From Portulaca oleracea (taxonomy: Eukaryota; Streptophyta; Magnoliopsida; Caryophyllales; Portulacaceae), in NCBI GenBank assembly GCA_029582165.1, contig CM055880.1, positions 9,818,721 through 9,882,720 of the forward strand: a DNA stretch of 64,000 nucleotides, given 5' to 3'. Of this stretch, positions 21,468 to 31,869 are shown piece after piece. A model generated the notes under the pieces. It was not told the origin of the DNA. It saw nothing but the letters and a program-made list of their open reading frames with translations, and did not search any database. Position 1 is the first letter of the stretch. Each line of letters starts with the position of its first letter. The position numbers were made by a program, and so were the translations under genes.

Positions 21468-22780
21468 TGGAGTAGAGATTGTCTTTCTTTCAATCTTCCT
21501 CTTTGGTATATTGTATGAAAAGCATGTATTCATTTCATACTGCTCAGTGTAAAATGCAATAGCTGCTAGGCTTCTGGTGCTTGGTGCTGAAGTGTTCCAT
21601 ACTTCATTTTGTCACCTTAAATTGCGCCATCCAAAATACTTATAATGACATAGTGTTACTCACTACGTTCAACATTCATAATAAATCCATTTTGAGCTTT
21701 ATCACCTGCGCTTTATCCTTTTAACATCTGGATTCCCAAAGAGTAAAATTCTTATATTAGTAAGAAAGGCAGCTACACATGTTAGGCTCTGTTTTGATTT
21801 CACTTCCCCCATCTCTCGTGGTTATCTTACTCCGAAGGTAATATACATTACTGAAAGTGCCTGGTTTGAGCATCTATGTCAAGCGGGGTGTCTGGTTGCT
21901 TATGCACAATCGATACTGGGAAGTCAATTGCGGATGCACCTAAGAAATTCTTAGAAGCCATTCTGCATATCCCTTATTTCATCCTGTTTAAAATCTTAAT
22001 ACTGTGGAAGTTGGATTTCCGGTGAATTGGACAAGTATGCTTAGGGTCTGCCCTGTGAATTGCTCTGCGTCTGAGTGCAGGTATGTTCTTGGGATCGTGT
22101 TCATTCAACCATCTCACTGCAAATCTTCTCATTCATGTACTTTTGTTGCTGCTATTTGATGAATGTGCTTACGTCGCTGAATTCTCTGAAAATGGAATTC
22201 TTGTAGCCCTCCTAGCCTATTTTTTGGTCATTGTGAAACAGCTAAATTTTCCATTCATGTTTAATTTGTAAATATTAATTTTTGCTTATACAGTTTGACC
22301 CTGAAATTCTCTGCAGCAACATTCTTGCTTGCCAGCTTAGGAATATGAAATCACGTTATACTAGTGTGGATGTGTGCTGCGTAGACAGTAAGGGCATCAT
22401 GCTCAAACTTAAGAAGCCAAACCGAAAAAGTCAACCTTTCATGATCCTGTCTGTGATCTCATCTGCCCTTTTCTTCTTGTATTTCGATGTTGTCTTGAGA
22501 TATCACTAGATGCCATACACTTGCTCAATTTTGGTATTTTAAATATAGGAGCAATGAGAGTTATAGTTTCAGATCGAGTGATTATTACCACGACTGTTTT
22601 GATATAGATATATCTAGTGTTAGTTTTCAGGCATGAGAGTTATGGTTTCAGATCTGCGGGTTTGAGTCCCTTAAACAGCCCCTCTAGGTTTAATATTAAC
22701 TTTCTTAGAGCTGGGCTGGCTGTACTGTACAGCAACCAAGAGCCAAGAGGTGACCTCAAAACAACAGTCCTCCTAGTCAA
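21468..22780. other. No gene recognised
   Basis: Several short open frames occur, but none resembles a family I know. This may be the intron or 5' part of the FAB1 fragment that follows, or unrelated sequence. Confidence 0.35.
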
Positions 22781-22861
22781 GGAAGGGTGGCCATTTTAAG
22801 AAGGCCTGATGAAGGAGGACTGCGAATTCGGAGAATGCTGATGGTCAATCGAATGGAATGG

Positions 22862-23875
22862 CCATCATCGTCAAACAGGATGAGAAGTTCATAAGGTCCT
22901 TGGATTTTGAAAACAATCACCGTATCTGGCTTCCTCCAGATCCTAAAGATGATGAGAACAACTTTTTTCAATATGAAGTGGATGATGATGATGATGACTA
23001 AAATGGCAATCTTTATGGGCATTCTGTTGGATGTAAGGGTCCTAATTCATTCTCAAAGGAAAAACAGAATGAGGAGCAAACAGAACCTCTAAAAACTATG
23101 ATACACGGTCATTTCAGAGCTATTGTATCACAGTTACTTCATGTGGGTATCAAATTTGACACCGGCAATGGAAGCCAAGATTGGCTTAACATTGTCAGCA
23201 CTTTAGCGGGGTTTTTGCATTTTGGACCCCGAATTTTAGGGGTATTTACATTCTGAACCCTTGGTTTTCAACTTTAACATTTTGGACCTTAAAGTTTGCA
23301 GGCTGAAAAAAAAGGACCCTAAAGTTTGTGAGGTGAAAAAAAGCTCGTTTCCCGTTTTTCTTTTTCTTTCCATGTTTGAATTTGTCTCCCGATTGGCATC
23401 AAACTTCAAGACTAAGGTTAAAACCGATATTAAAGTTATAATAAACCTCTTTTATTCATGTTGGAGTTACTTAAAACCATGTACTCAGGGGTCTAAGTAG
23501 CCTCGACACGAATAGGAGAGGTGTATTATAGTTTCAATATTAGTTTTAACCATAGTCCTAAAGTTTGACGTCAATCGGGAGATAAATTTAAACATGGGAG
23601 GAAAATAAAAAATGAGAGAGGGGCCTTTTTCTTCAGTCCACAAACTTTAAGGTCCTTTTTTATTGAGCCTACAAACTTTAGGGTCCAAAATGTTAATGTT
23701 GAAAACCAAGGGTTCAGAATGTAAATACCCCTAAAATTCGGGGTCCAAAATGCAAACAACCCGCACTTTAGCATGGCAGCTGCTAGTTTTGTTAAGCTAG
23801 ATACTACCAAGGGTGGCAGTATGGATCCTGGAGATTCTATAAAGACTAAAGCGTGTAGCATCAGGAAGTCCAAAT
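22862..23875 (+). pseudogene. FAB1: FAB1 (PIKfyve-type) fragment, exon split by a MITE
   Basis: The sequence translates in pieces to IRSLDFENNHRIWLPPDP, an aspartate-rich run, TMIHGHFRAIVSQLLHVGIK, DWLNIVSTLAW, then SFVKLDTTKGGSMDPGDSIK. This is the conserved region before the Cpn60/TCP1-like domain of plant FAB1, the kinase that makes phosphatidylinositol 3,5-bisphosphate on endosomes. A stop follows the aspartate run (near 22999), one base is missing near 23780, and a 555-bp foldback element interrupts the coding sequence at 23198-23772. The next FAB1 exons are at 24032-24152, 24250-24535 and 49605. No FYVE or kinase domain was found. It is a gene fragment that cannot be expressed as FAB1. 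Confidence 0.8.
23208..23762. mobile_element. Foldback element, copy 2, inside FAB1 exon
   Basis: This 555-bp element is an almost complete palindrome. The left end GGGGTTTTTGCATTTTGGAC pairs with the right end, whose complement is GGGTTGTTTGCATTTTGGAC. It is flanked by a perfect 10-bp duplication, gcactttagc (23198-23207 and 23763-23772). Removing it and one duplicate rejoins the FAB1 coding sequence at ...STLAW. Long inverted ends and a 9-10-bp duplication point to a Mutator-type MITE. It is the best-preserved copy of the family seen at 13864 and 15585. Confidence 0.9.
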
Positions 23876-24031
23876 GAAAGGTATTGTGGTGCCAAATTGT
23901 TTCTTCGTGTTTTGTTCTATGCAAGTTGATGTCATAGACCTGGTCTTTGCTGCTTAATCTGATGTTTATTTTGCCTTCTTTCTTTGTTGATATGTATGAC
24001 GCACATTGATGAAATCAGTGGTTGATACAAA

Positions 24032-24152
24032 GAATATTAAACACAAAGAGTGACCTCTCAATACAAAAACCTTCGGCTACAACTCCTAGATGGATCACTT
24101 GAGTACCAGAGAGCTCAGAATCAGCTAGCATCATTCAATACATTGCTGGAAG
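24032..24152 (+). pseudogene. FAB1: FAB1 exon relic (second piece)
   Basis: The first frame gives TKNIKHKE then a stop. The next frame gives SQYKNLRLQLLDGSLEYQRA and NQLASFNTLLEE, ending at a donor-like GAG/GTTTGC. FAB1 proteins read TKNIKHKRMTSQYKNPR and then LEYQR...LASFNTLLQQE at this point. One frame change is needed, which supports decay. Confidence 0.8.
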
Positions 24153-24249
24153 AGGTTTGCCTTTCTTCAGCTAATTAATTTTGGGGGTAGTTTCTTTTTG
24201 TTATTTATACTTTGTTGCAAGAATAGTTCTCAACTCGTGCCGCATGAGC

Positions 24250-24535
24250 AGGAAATGAACTATATCAAGATGATTGTATCAAACATAGAGGCTCATCGTC
24301 CAAATGTCTTGTTGTTTGAAAAAAGCATGTCATCATATGCACGAGAATATCTTTTGGCAAAGGAAATTTCTTTGGTGTTGAACGTTAAAAGGCCCTTATT
24401 GGAGCGAATAGCAAGGTGCACACGGGCGTTGATAGTTCCATCTGTTGACAAAATCCCAGTTGCACTCATTGTCCTATGTGAGCTTTTCCAGCTCGATAGA
24501 GTTTCCGAAGTAAATGAAGTTGTAACTTCACGTCA
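24250..24535 (+). pseudogene. FAB1: FAB1 exon relic (Cpn60/TCP1-like part)
   Basis: An acceptor at GAGCAG precedes EMNYIKMIVSNIEAHRPNVL, then SYAREYLLAKEISLVLNVKR and LLERIARCTRALIVPSVDK. This matches the Cpn60/TCP1-like domain of plant FAB1 closely and is open throughout. The tail (CELFQLDRVSEVNE) follows the family only loosely. The next FAB1 exon is 25 kb away at 49605, beyond the WD40 fragment. The frame remains open to a stop at 24645-24647, beyond the likely exon end. Confidence 0.85.
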
Positions 24536-24659
24536 ACCTTTTTTCTACCTATTCCTTTTGCATTTCTGGCATTGTCAAGCCTTGATTGAATTTTTTAGTT
24601 TTTCACCCGTAGCATCAATCATGATGATTTTCTTATTATGTCTTTGAGTACAGTTCTGT

Positions 24660-25540
24660 ATATATGTAGTCTATTTATTTACTATTGGTGTGATGAGTGA
24701 TGACGTTTTCAGCTCCCTTTTTGTTACCTTGGTTCATGTCCGGCTTCAACATTTGTGCTATAGCTGGCTTTCGTATTACTTTGTATGGGCAGTCCTTGGT
24801 ACTTACTAGGTTCCCAAGAAGCTAAAGTACTTTACCTCATGGAAATTTTCTGTTGCATGTTTGTTAGACAGTGTATATGAAACAAAAGATAAAAGGCTGG
24901 TGCTGGCATCTACAGACAATATAGATGCGTGTGGAAAGATGTACAACTTGTGATACTATCCTCTACGTGGACTGCAGATGTGGAAATCATAGCAGTGTGT
25001 AATGTGATCGACAGTTTTCTCTATTGGAGCTGCCTCCACTTAGTTTAGATCTTAGACAAATGCTAGGAATGTTAACCCTAGACGATTATCAGAGAAGTTG
25101 GAATCTGGGATGTAGTCATGTAAATAAGATGCCTTCTGCAGTGAATTTTCAAGTGCTGAGGCTGAACTGTCTTTCGTTCACCAGTTTGGGAAGCAAGTGT
25201 TGAAGTTTTTGTGGTTATGGTTCATTTTCACTTGTCGAAAATATGGGTGGAAGGAGTCGTATTCCTTGTCTAGTACTAGGCATAAGCAAAGGGCTGTAGT
25301 ATGGTTAAAAATGGCTCAAAGCTCTGCCAAAATATTCCTGCTGTTGTGAAGATGAGAGCCAAAGTGCCAAACTTCTATCCTCAAGGTTTAGTGCCTAGTT
25401 CTGTGGTTGTTTGGGATCCCCTTGATTCTTATAGTAAAAGACCCATGAAGCGTTTTTAATGGGCTAATGGCTAAAGAGGGCTGCAGACCAGCAGAAACTG
25501 GGTTGGCCAAAGAGGTGCTTTATGTACAACGCGGGTTGTG
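24660..25540. other. Intron-like sequence, no gene recognised
   Basis: The sequence is T-rich and intron-like with no recognisable exon. It follows the last FAB1 exon before the LINE relic. Confidence 0.35.
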
Positions 25541-25562
25541 GTTCTACTGATCTTCTCCTTCA

Positions 25563-25874
25563 TTGTTAGTTTGCAAGTACTCTTTGAAATCTACCTTTTC
25601 GCTGTCTGGGGCCCCTTGGGTTGTTTCCCACTCAGCAAGGAACCATCTCCTAGCTTGGGAGGTTTTCTTGGTAGGAAAACAAAGGAGAAGAAATGCAACG
25701 GTCATTCTTTGTGATTTTTGGATTATTTGGAGAGAACTAAACTCTAGAACATTTGAGGGCATGGAATCCTCTCTTCGGAATTTGAAACACAATTTCATCA
25801 ATATCTTGGCTGCTTTTGGGGATAATTCTATGTTCTTAGCAATTTGTAAGATGGTCCCAGAGCATCCATGCTAA
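25563..25874 (+). pseudogene. LINE 3'-end relic (zinc-binding region)
   Basis: The open frame contains WEVFLVGKQRRRNATVILCD, then FWIIWRELNSRTFEGMESS and LKHNFINILAAF. Plant LINE polyproteins end their RT zinc-binding region with W.IW.ERN.R.F and a hydrophobic tail like this. No upstream RT is attached and no poly-A tail or duplication was found. It is a fragment lying within the FAB1/WD40 mosaic. Confidence 0.65.
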
Positions 25875-26629
25875 TGCATTCTTTTCTAATGCTATTTTCT
25901 TATCAGAAAAATATACGTAAGGGCATTTTGTAACTATGGGTGTCAGTGTTACCCATTTATTTGTACTAGGATTTTGGTTTTTGGGTCTGAGTACATCGTG
26001 TTGCACTTTGCATATCTCTTCTTTCTATGTGTATTTCTGGGTTTTCCCAACGCTTAAAGCACTTTAGCTCCTTTTAACAGGTTTATAGATTGTGGTTCAC
26101 CCAGTTTCTATCTTTCCTAAACCAAAAAACTAGAACCCATGCCCTACCTTCTGCTTGCAACAGTACCGAAGGGTCAGGTCTTATACACTTGGAACCCCAT
26201 AGCGTATATTGGTTGGATCCTGATAGGGTTGTGAGCAGTAGTTTTTGTTTGTGTGGCCAATGAGGCAATGAAGTCATTGGGAAAGGTTTAGGTCTGATTG
26301 CAGCAGGTTAAAGCTGAATTCCTCATTAGACAGATCGCTACTTTGGTTGTGAATTAGTATGTATTAGTGGTTTTATAATATAGGGCACAATGTAAACAGC
26401 TAACTAACAATTTAAGCTTAAGGGGCATAAGGTTGCTTACATAGGAAGGCCCCAACCCTTGCTTGGGACAGACTTTGGGTTTCTTGTGAATGCTTTGGTT
26501 GTCTTGAGTTCAATTTGAACCTTGGAAGCAATTTGTTGCAAACTTTTTGTTTTAACTATGATTTTTGAATCTGTTATTTCTCACAAGTACATTGTTCAAA
26601 TTGATTCTTATCCATTGTTATATTTGAAG

Positions 26630-26731
26630 GCACATGATGGTGGGGTTGTGGCCGTTGAACTCTCCAGAGTCCCTAACGGTGCCCCACAGCTTATTACGAT
26701 CGGTGCTGATAAGACTCTAGCTATATGGGAT
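26630..26731 (+). pseudogene. WD40 protein fragment, first exon
   Basis: After a possible acceptor (TTTGAAG/GCACATG) it reads AHDGGVVAVELSRVPNGAPQ then LITIGADKTLAIWD, a WD40 repeat ending in WD. From memory it matches the long plant transducin/WD40 protein represented by At3g50590. The exon end is damaged: no good donor follows and the frame runs to a stop near 26767. The next exon lies at 45148, beyond the nested retroelements. Confidence 0.8.
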
Positions 26732-26922
26732 ATAATCTGTGTCATTTCGGATGGCTCATCTTCCTAGCGTTTGATACTTGAAATTCTTGCTGATAATTTT
26801 GTGTGGTTTCTAGATGTGTAAAATCTTGCTTCTTTCACTGCACAAGTCTGCTTTGGATATTTTACTTTCAACACTCCTTAGAGATGTCTTTCTCTATTCT
26901 TTCCATTTGCCATAGTGGCCGA

Positions 26923-28057
26923 TGTTGCACTACTAGGGAGTACGGTTGTCGGTCTCAGGGAGCTAGGTCTCACATAAGACTAAGAGCAATGTCCTCTCGA
27001 CTAAAGCAAATAACCAACATTGATGATTTGAACTCAAATAACGCAATAAAAATGAAAAAGAACAAATATGGGAAAAAGCCTCAGGCAAGGAATTCACCAC
27101 CTAGCATGTCGAACCAATCATTCATCGAATTATAAACCCTACACTAATCATGCAAGCATCATATTAGGGAATCGGTTCGTTTTAGACCACCTAAGCCTTC
27201 TCTCGAAGGTCATTAAGCTAACTCAAATGTAATAGTTGTTGTTCTCACACAAACTAAAACAAAGGAATTACAAGGTACCGATTTTTCCCTTAATTACAAC
27301 CTAAATTATTCTCATATCTAAATTGTAATCATCTAAACAAGTTGCAATAGGCCTAAATTCCTTTTATCAAAGGTAATATAAACCCTAATTAACACAAGAT
27401 GGGACTCTCTCAAGACTCACATCAACAACATCTAGCAACTTGAAAGAAATTTGATAAGCAAGCATGCATTTGTGCGGGAATAAACAATTATGATTAATCA
27501 CACATGCTAGTGGCAAATTCCCAACCCAAGTTAGGAATTTAGTCACTCACGTTCATGGAGAAACAAGCAGCAAAATTACACAACCATGAACAATCCCAAG
27601 CAAAGAAGAAAGAAGAGAAATTGATACCAATCTTGAGATTAATCGGTAATTGGAATCCAAAAGCAATAATCTTCAATGCTAAATCTACTAAAATTACCCA
27701 AGTATTCTCCAAAGAACTCTCCTAAGAACCCTGGAAAAGTTTCATGAAAAAAACTAGATAGGAAAACCGTCGTTTTTAGACCATAAAACACGAAAATTGA
27801 CATTCAGGGGTTTTGGCACGGATGGGTGTGCCAATCGGCACGGGTGCCCGTGCCAAACACAAAAAACTGCATTTTCGCCAATTGTAGTGTGTGTTGCTAG
27901 AAAACTTCCAAGATCTCCCCCTTAGGTTGTGCTAGCTTGCATAGTTGCTCAAGGACACTTCCTTTGGGTTCTATCACACACCGTCATCATCCCAGCTTCC
28001 ACACTTTACATGGCAAGATCCCAAGATTTTTGCTATTTCACCCAAAATTTGCCTACA
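26923..28057 (-). repeat. Element A 3' LTR, first part
   Basis: Starts TGTTGCACTACTAGGGAG and matches 43655 onward with scattered substitutions and one 12-bp indel near 28005. It is cut at 28057 by element B and resumes at 39108. Confidence 0.92.
27822..27856. repeat. Palindromic GC-rich motif in element A LTR
   Basis: Variants of GGCACGGGTGCCCGTGCC occur as a tight cluster (ggcacggatgggtgtgcc, then ggcacgggtgcccgtgcc). The same cluster is in the other LTR at about 44547-44586, and similar motifs recur internally at 42060-42165. Confidence 0.75.
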
Positions 28058-28280
28058 TGTAGACACCCGAAAAGTGTCTTATAATTATGTAATTTTTATT
28101 TTTTTATTTTATCTTTATTTTATTTTAGTAAAATGCCAAGAATTTTGAAATGCAAAAAAATGAAGAAATGAAGGAAAACCCCCCAAAAAAAAGCCATCAC
28201 AAAAAAAGCCCAATCGAAACAGCCCAAAAAAGTAAAGCCTAGCACGCGGCCCACAGCAGGACTGCAACCCGGATATGGGC

Positions 28281-28761
28281 ATACCTGCAGGTATTCTGAT
28301 GGGTTATGCCCGACCCAGGTCACCTCGGGAAGCGTGCCCACCTCGGAAAGGTTCAACTGGGCTTCTTCCAGGCCCAGCATACCGGCAGGTATTCTGTCGG
28401 GTCAGGCTGGGTTGCCTCGGGAAGTGTGCCCACCTCGGAAAGCATTCAACTGGGCTTCTTCCAGGCCCAGCATACCGGCAGGTATTCTGTCGGGTCAGGC
28501 CGGGTTGCCTAGGGAAGTGGGCCCACCTCGGAAAGCGTGCAATTAGGCTTCTCCTGTGCCCAAAGATACCGCGGTATTGGTAGTCGAGCCCGACCGGTTT
28601 ACCTCGGGAAGCCGCACGACCTAGGAAATGCGCACTGGCGCCTCAAAGCCCAAAGATGCTGCGAGTATTGTGGCGGGTTACGCGACCAGACGCCTCAGCT
28701 CACCTTGAAATGCGTGCCCTAATCGATCTGCGCAGCTGGGCCTCTGATACTAGGCGGTATT
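28281..28761. repeat. Palindrome cluster in element B LTR
   Basis: Dyads built on ATACC...GGTAT occur at 28281 (ATACCTGCAGGTATT), 28379 and 28472 (ATACCGGCAGGTAT), 28566 (ATACCGCGGTAT) and 28747 (ATACTAGGCGGTATT). They sit in partly duplicated units of about 90 bp that also contain CCTCGGGAAG and CACCTCGGAAAG. More dyads lie at 29378, 29570 and 29649. The cluster is directly upstream of the TATA box. Confidence 0.85.
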
Positions 28762-28812
28762 ATGCCGCACTTTCCCCCTCATTTTAACCTAATTCTCAAC
28801 CTTCATTCCTCC

Positions 28813-28820
28813 TATAAAAA
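28813..28820 (+). promoter_or_regulatory. TATA box of element B LTR
   Basis: CCTATAAAAACCCC lies about 50 bp downstream of the last palindrome of the cluster. The same box occurs in the right LTR at 37979-37986. Confidence 0.65.
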
Positions 28821-29930
28821 CCCCAACCATTTCCACTTCAACGACACACCGAAATCACCCTGGCGTATTGACACTTGGTGATTTCTTCTTCTCTTCTCCC
28901 CCATTATTTCTCTCATTTTTGCATACACTTAATTGGCATTTTATTTGTTTTCTCTTTCTCTATCCTTTCTTTATTCATATTATCTTGTAATTTGAGTTAA
29001 CCCTAAACTCGACCTAAATAATATGGATTGTTCATGAATAAAAGTACGCTTGTATTTAATTCTTTTATTTCTTGTATTTATTTCTCGCTTTATTATCGCA
29101 TTTGTATGTAACTAAATAACACTAATTACAATAATTAATACTCCGTTCTACTCTCTTCTTCTCCTCCTCCTCTTCTTTATTTTTATTTAACCGGTTTAGT
29201 AAAGTCCGTTCGTTGAACGGGCGGATTCGAGAATTTTTATTCTCGAATCCGTAACCTTACCCCCGGATCCGAATCTCGTGGTTCGTGGTTTGTGGAGTCT
29301 CTTTTTTTTCTTCCGAGTTTATTAATTCTCGTTCAAAAATTAATTGGCGACTCTCTCTTCTGGATTCCCGACCCACGATACCTGCAGTATTCTTTGTGAG
29401 GACCTCGGTCCCGGGTTTTAATCTTCTTCCTTTTTTTTTCTTTTTTATTTCTTTTCGCTTTTATTTCTTTTCTTTCGTATTTTATTTTCTGTTTCGGGAA
29501 GCTAATCTAAAAAAAAGATTTTATTTTCCTTTTTTTTCTGTCTCGGAAATAGATCCGAGGTCGGGCGTGGAATACCTAGCGGTATTCGGTCGGACCACTC
29601 GGATCGATTTCGCACGACCCTTTTTTCTTTCGGGGTCACTGACTCACAATACCTGCAGGTATTGCTACAGTAAATCGTCCCGAGCCCAGTCCCAGGATTC
29701 TCTGTTTGTCCTTTTTTTCGTTTCTTTTTCCTTTTTTTATTTTCTGTTCACTTTCTGAATAAATAAAATTCTCAAACTTTAATAAAATCTAAAAAAAGGG
29801 AGTTTACTTGAGTTTTAGTTTTAATTTATTTAAACGGAAATTCAAGCAAATCTTCTCAAAGAAAAGACACCCCTTTTGACTCGCTGTTTACCGCGAGGGA
29901 TACCACGGGGATTTTCCCGGGTCCCACAAA

Positions 29931-29948
29931 TGGTGACTCCACTAGGGA
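29931..29948 (+). other. Primer-binding site of element B (tRNA-Arg type)
   Basis: TGGTGACTCCACTAGGGA lies two bases after the 5' LTR. It is complementary, with two differences, to the 3' end of plant tRNA-Arg (ACG), the primer described for Ogre-type elements. Confidence 0.75.
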
Positions 29949-30970
29949 CTTACTTTAAGAGGGTAAAACTTGAAAAGCCGGTTTTTTTAAATATTTTTGA
30001 GTAGAAAATGAGAAATTAATTTTTGTAATTTTTATTATTTGGTTAGGCATTAAGCATACGGACCTCCATCTTGATTTTTTAATAAATCGGGATGAACCTA
30101 AAGGTACCGTCTAGGTTAACCCAATTTTCCTTTTGGGTAAAGTATATTTTCGAATTCAAGGAATGAACCCCACATTTCGAGAAGGTCGCGAATTGCTTTC
30201 CCACTCATGAAGCACTCCCAAAATTCTCGGGATTATGAATTTACATTTTCCCTTTAATTTGCGAGAAACACACGGGTCACACTACTATGAACTCCATAGA
30301 ATTTGTGACGAGTGAGAGACATGAGTATGTTAGTTTTAGGTATCCGACCTTAAACCCGTGAATATAGAACCTCGGTTAGGTGCATTACCCATTTTGTATG
30401 CTATGTGCATCCTTGTTGTGATATATGTAAATTATGTGCTATATGTTTTTCTTTTTTTTAAGAGTCGGTCTCATGGTTCTTTCCCCCCCAAATACCGCTT
30501 TAGTTTGGGCAATAGTCATGCAAAGGTTAAAGAAGACCTAGAGGTCTCTCTTGGACCCAAATCAAAGAAGTTTGATTAAATCCGAGATCTTGGCTTGACT
30601 TTGTCCAACCCTTGGTTGTATTTGGGCCCATAAAGTGTGTATCCGGCCATTATTCAAATATGAGTTCATTAAGGCTTTAATGTTGACTCGATCTTATGAT
30701 GGCCCGATGGACCTTCCCCGTACATAGTCTCATCTTAGGCTAGAGGTCATCATGCAAGCCCAATGTTGGGTGAGTTAAGTCAAAAGGAAAAAATTAGCAT
30801 ATAGGCATGGTATGCATTAGTTTGTCTCATATAGGTCGTTAGGTCGTTGGGTAGGTCAATGTCAGGGTTGATTTTTGAAGTTTATGGTTTCCATACAGGC
30901 ATAATAAGGATTCGGTGACCGACCTTGAATTCAGAGTGAACAAATCGCCTTCTTTGCACCACTGTCTCCA

Positions 30971-31803
30971 ATGGCCTCCAACAGAATACCTAGCAACAGT
31001 GAATTCGGTCTCTTCATCTCCCAACATATGACTGGAGCTTCACAACAAATGCAACACAATGATAAGAGAATAGATGAAATCATTGATACGCTAGCAAGGA
31101 TGAATGATAGGTTGAATTTTCTTGATGAAGAGGAAAGCAACAACCATCACAGCAAAATATCAGGCATGCATGAAATAGAGAAAGAGATCCTTATGTTTGC
31201 AAATCACAATATGGACACGGGACTCACTCCAATTCTTAGAGATGATCAACCACATAGGTTCAACTTACCAAGGGAGAAGTCCCCTCACTCACGAGAGGAG
31301 ATCAAGAAAAAAGATATGGCGAACGAGAAAGTTCTTTTATGGACAAACTCTTTACCACAATAATTCAAATGCAATCACGCATGGAGGGTCTGAACCAAAA
31401 AATGGATATGATCCTTTGGATTCTACAAAACGATAGAAGGACGGCCAATATTGAACATCGCATCAGAAAAAATATTGGAGAAGGATCATCATCAATGGGA
31501 TTGCATAACACTGACATTCATCAAAGGGCTCCTAATTCATCTGCTAAGAATGTTGAAATTCCAATCTACACTACCAATACCGAGGCTCTCAATTGTCTTC
31601 TTAAGGAAGGAAAGATCGAGCTTCCCCCTGTTCGATGCGAGCTCGGAACTGAGGGAAAATTTTGGAACTCAAGTAAGTTTTGCAGATAACATAGACTTCG
31701 AGGTCATGATACTGAAAACTGCTTCACCCTCAAGAAAAAACTTGAAGAAGTGCTCCAATTAGGAGAACTGCCGCCAGCACAAACAATACAGAAACCCCAT
31801 TAG
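30971..31803 (+). pseudogene. Element B Gag relic
   Basis: Three overlapping frames together give a Gag-like protein. The first opens with MASNRIPSNSEFGLFIS and runs 130 codons. The second includes a TEALNCLLKEGKIELPPVR stretch. The third ends with RLRGHDTENCFTLKKKLEEV, a zinc-finger-like GHxTxxCxxLK motif typical of Tat/Ogre Gag. Frame changes near 31340-31360 and 31690 break it. There is no pol behind it. Confidence 0.65.
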
Positions 31804-31869
31804 AAATTCAGATTGTACGGGGATCTTCCGTTTCAAGCTCTATAATCCCGAGTTACATCATGGTAGAAG

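Larger units (their letters stand above)
28058..29928 (+). repeat. Element B 5' LTR
   Basis: This 1871-bp LTR begins TGTAGACACCC and ends GGGTCCCACA. It is close to the right LTR except between about 28280 and 28760, where repeated palindrome-containing units differ in number and sequence. TATA box at 28813; further palindromes at 29378-29660. Confidence 0.93.

Noticed and set aside
29285..29758. 157-codon open frame rich in Phe
   Set aside because: It lies in the T-rich downstream part of an LTR; the equivalent region of the other LTR is split differently.
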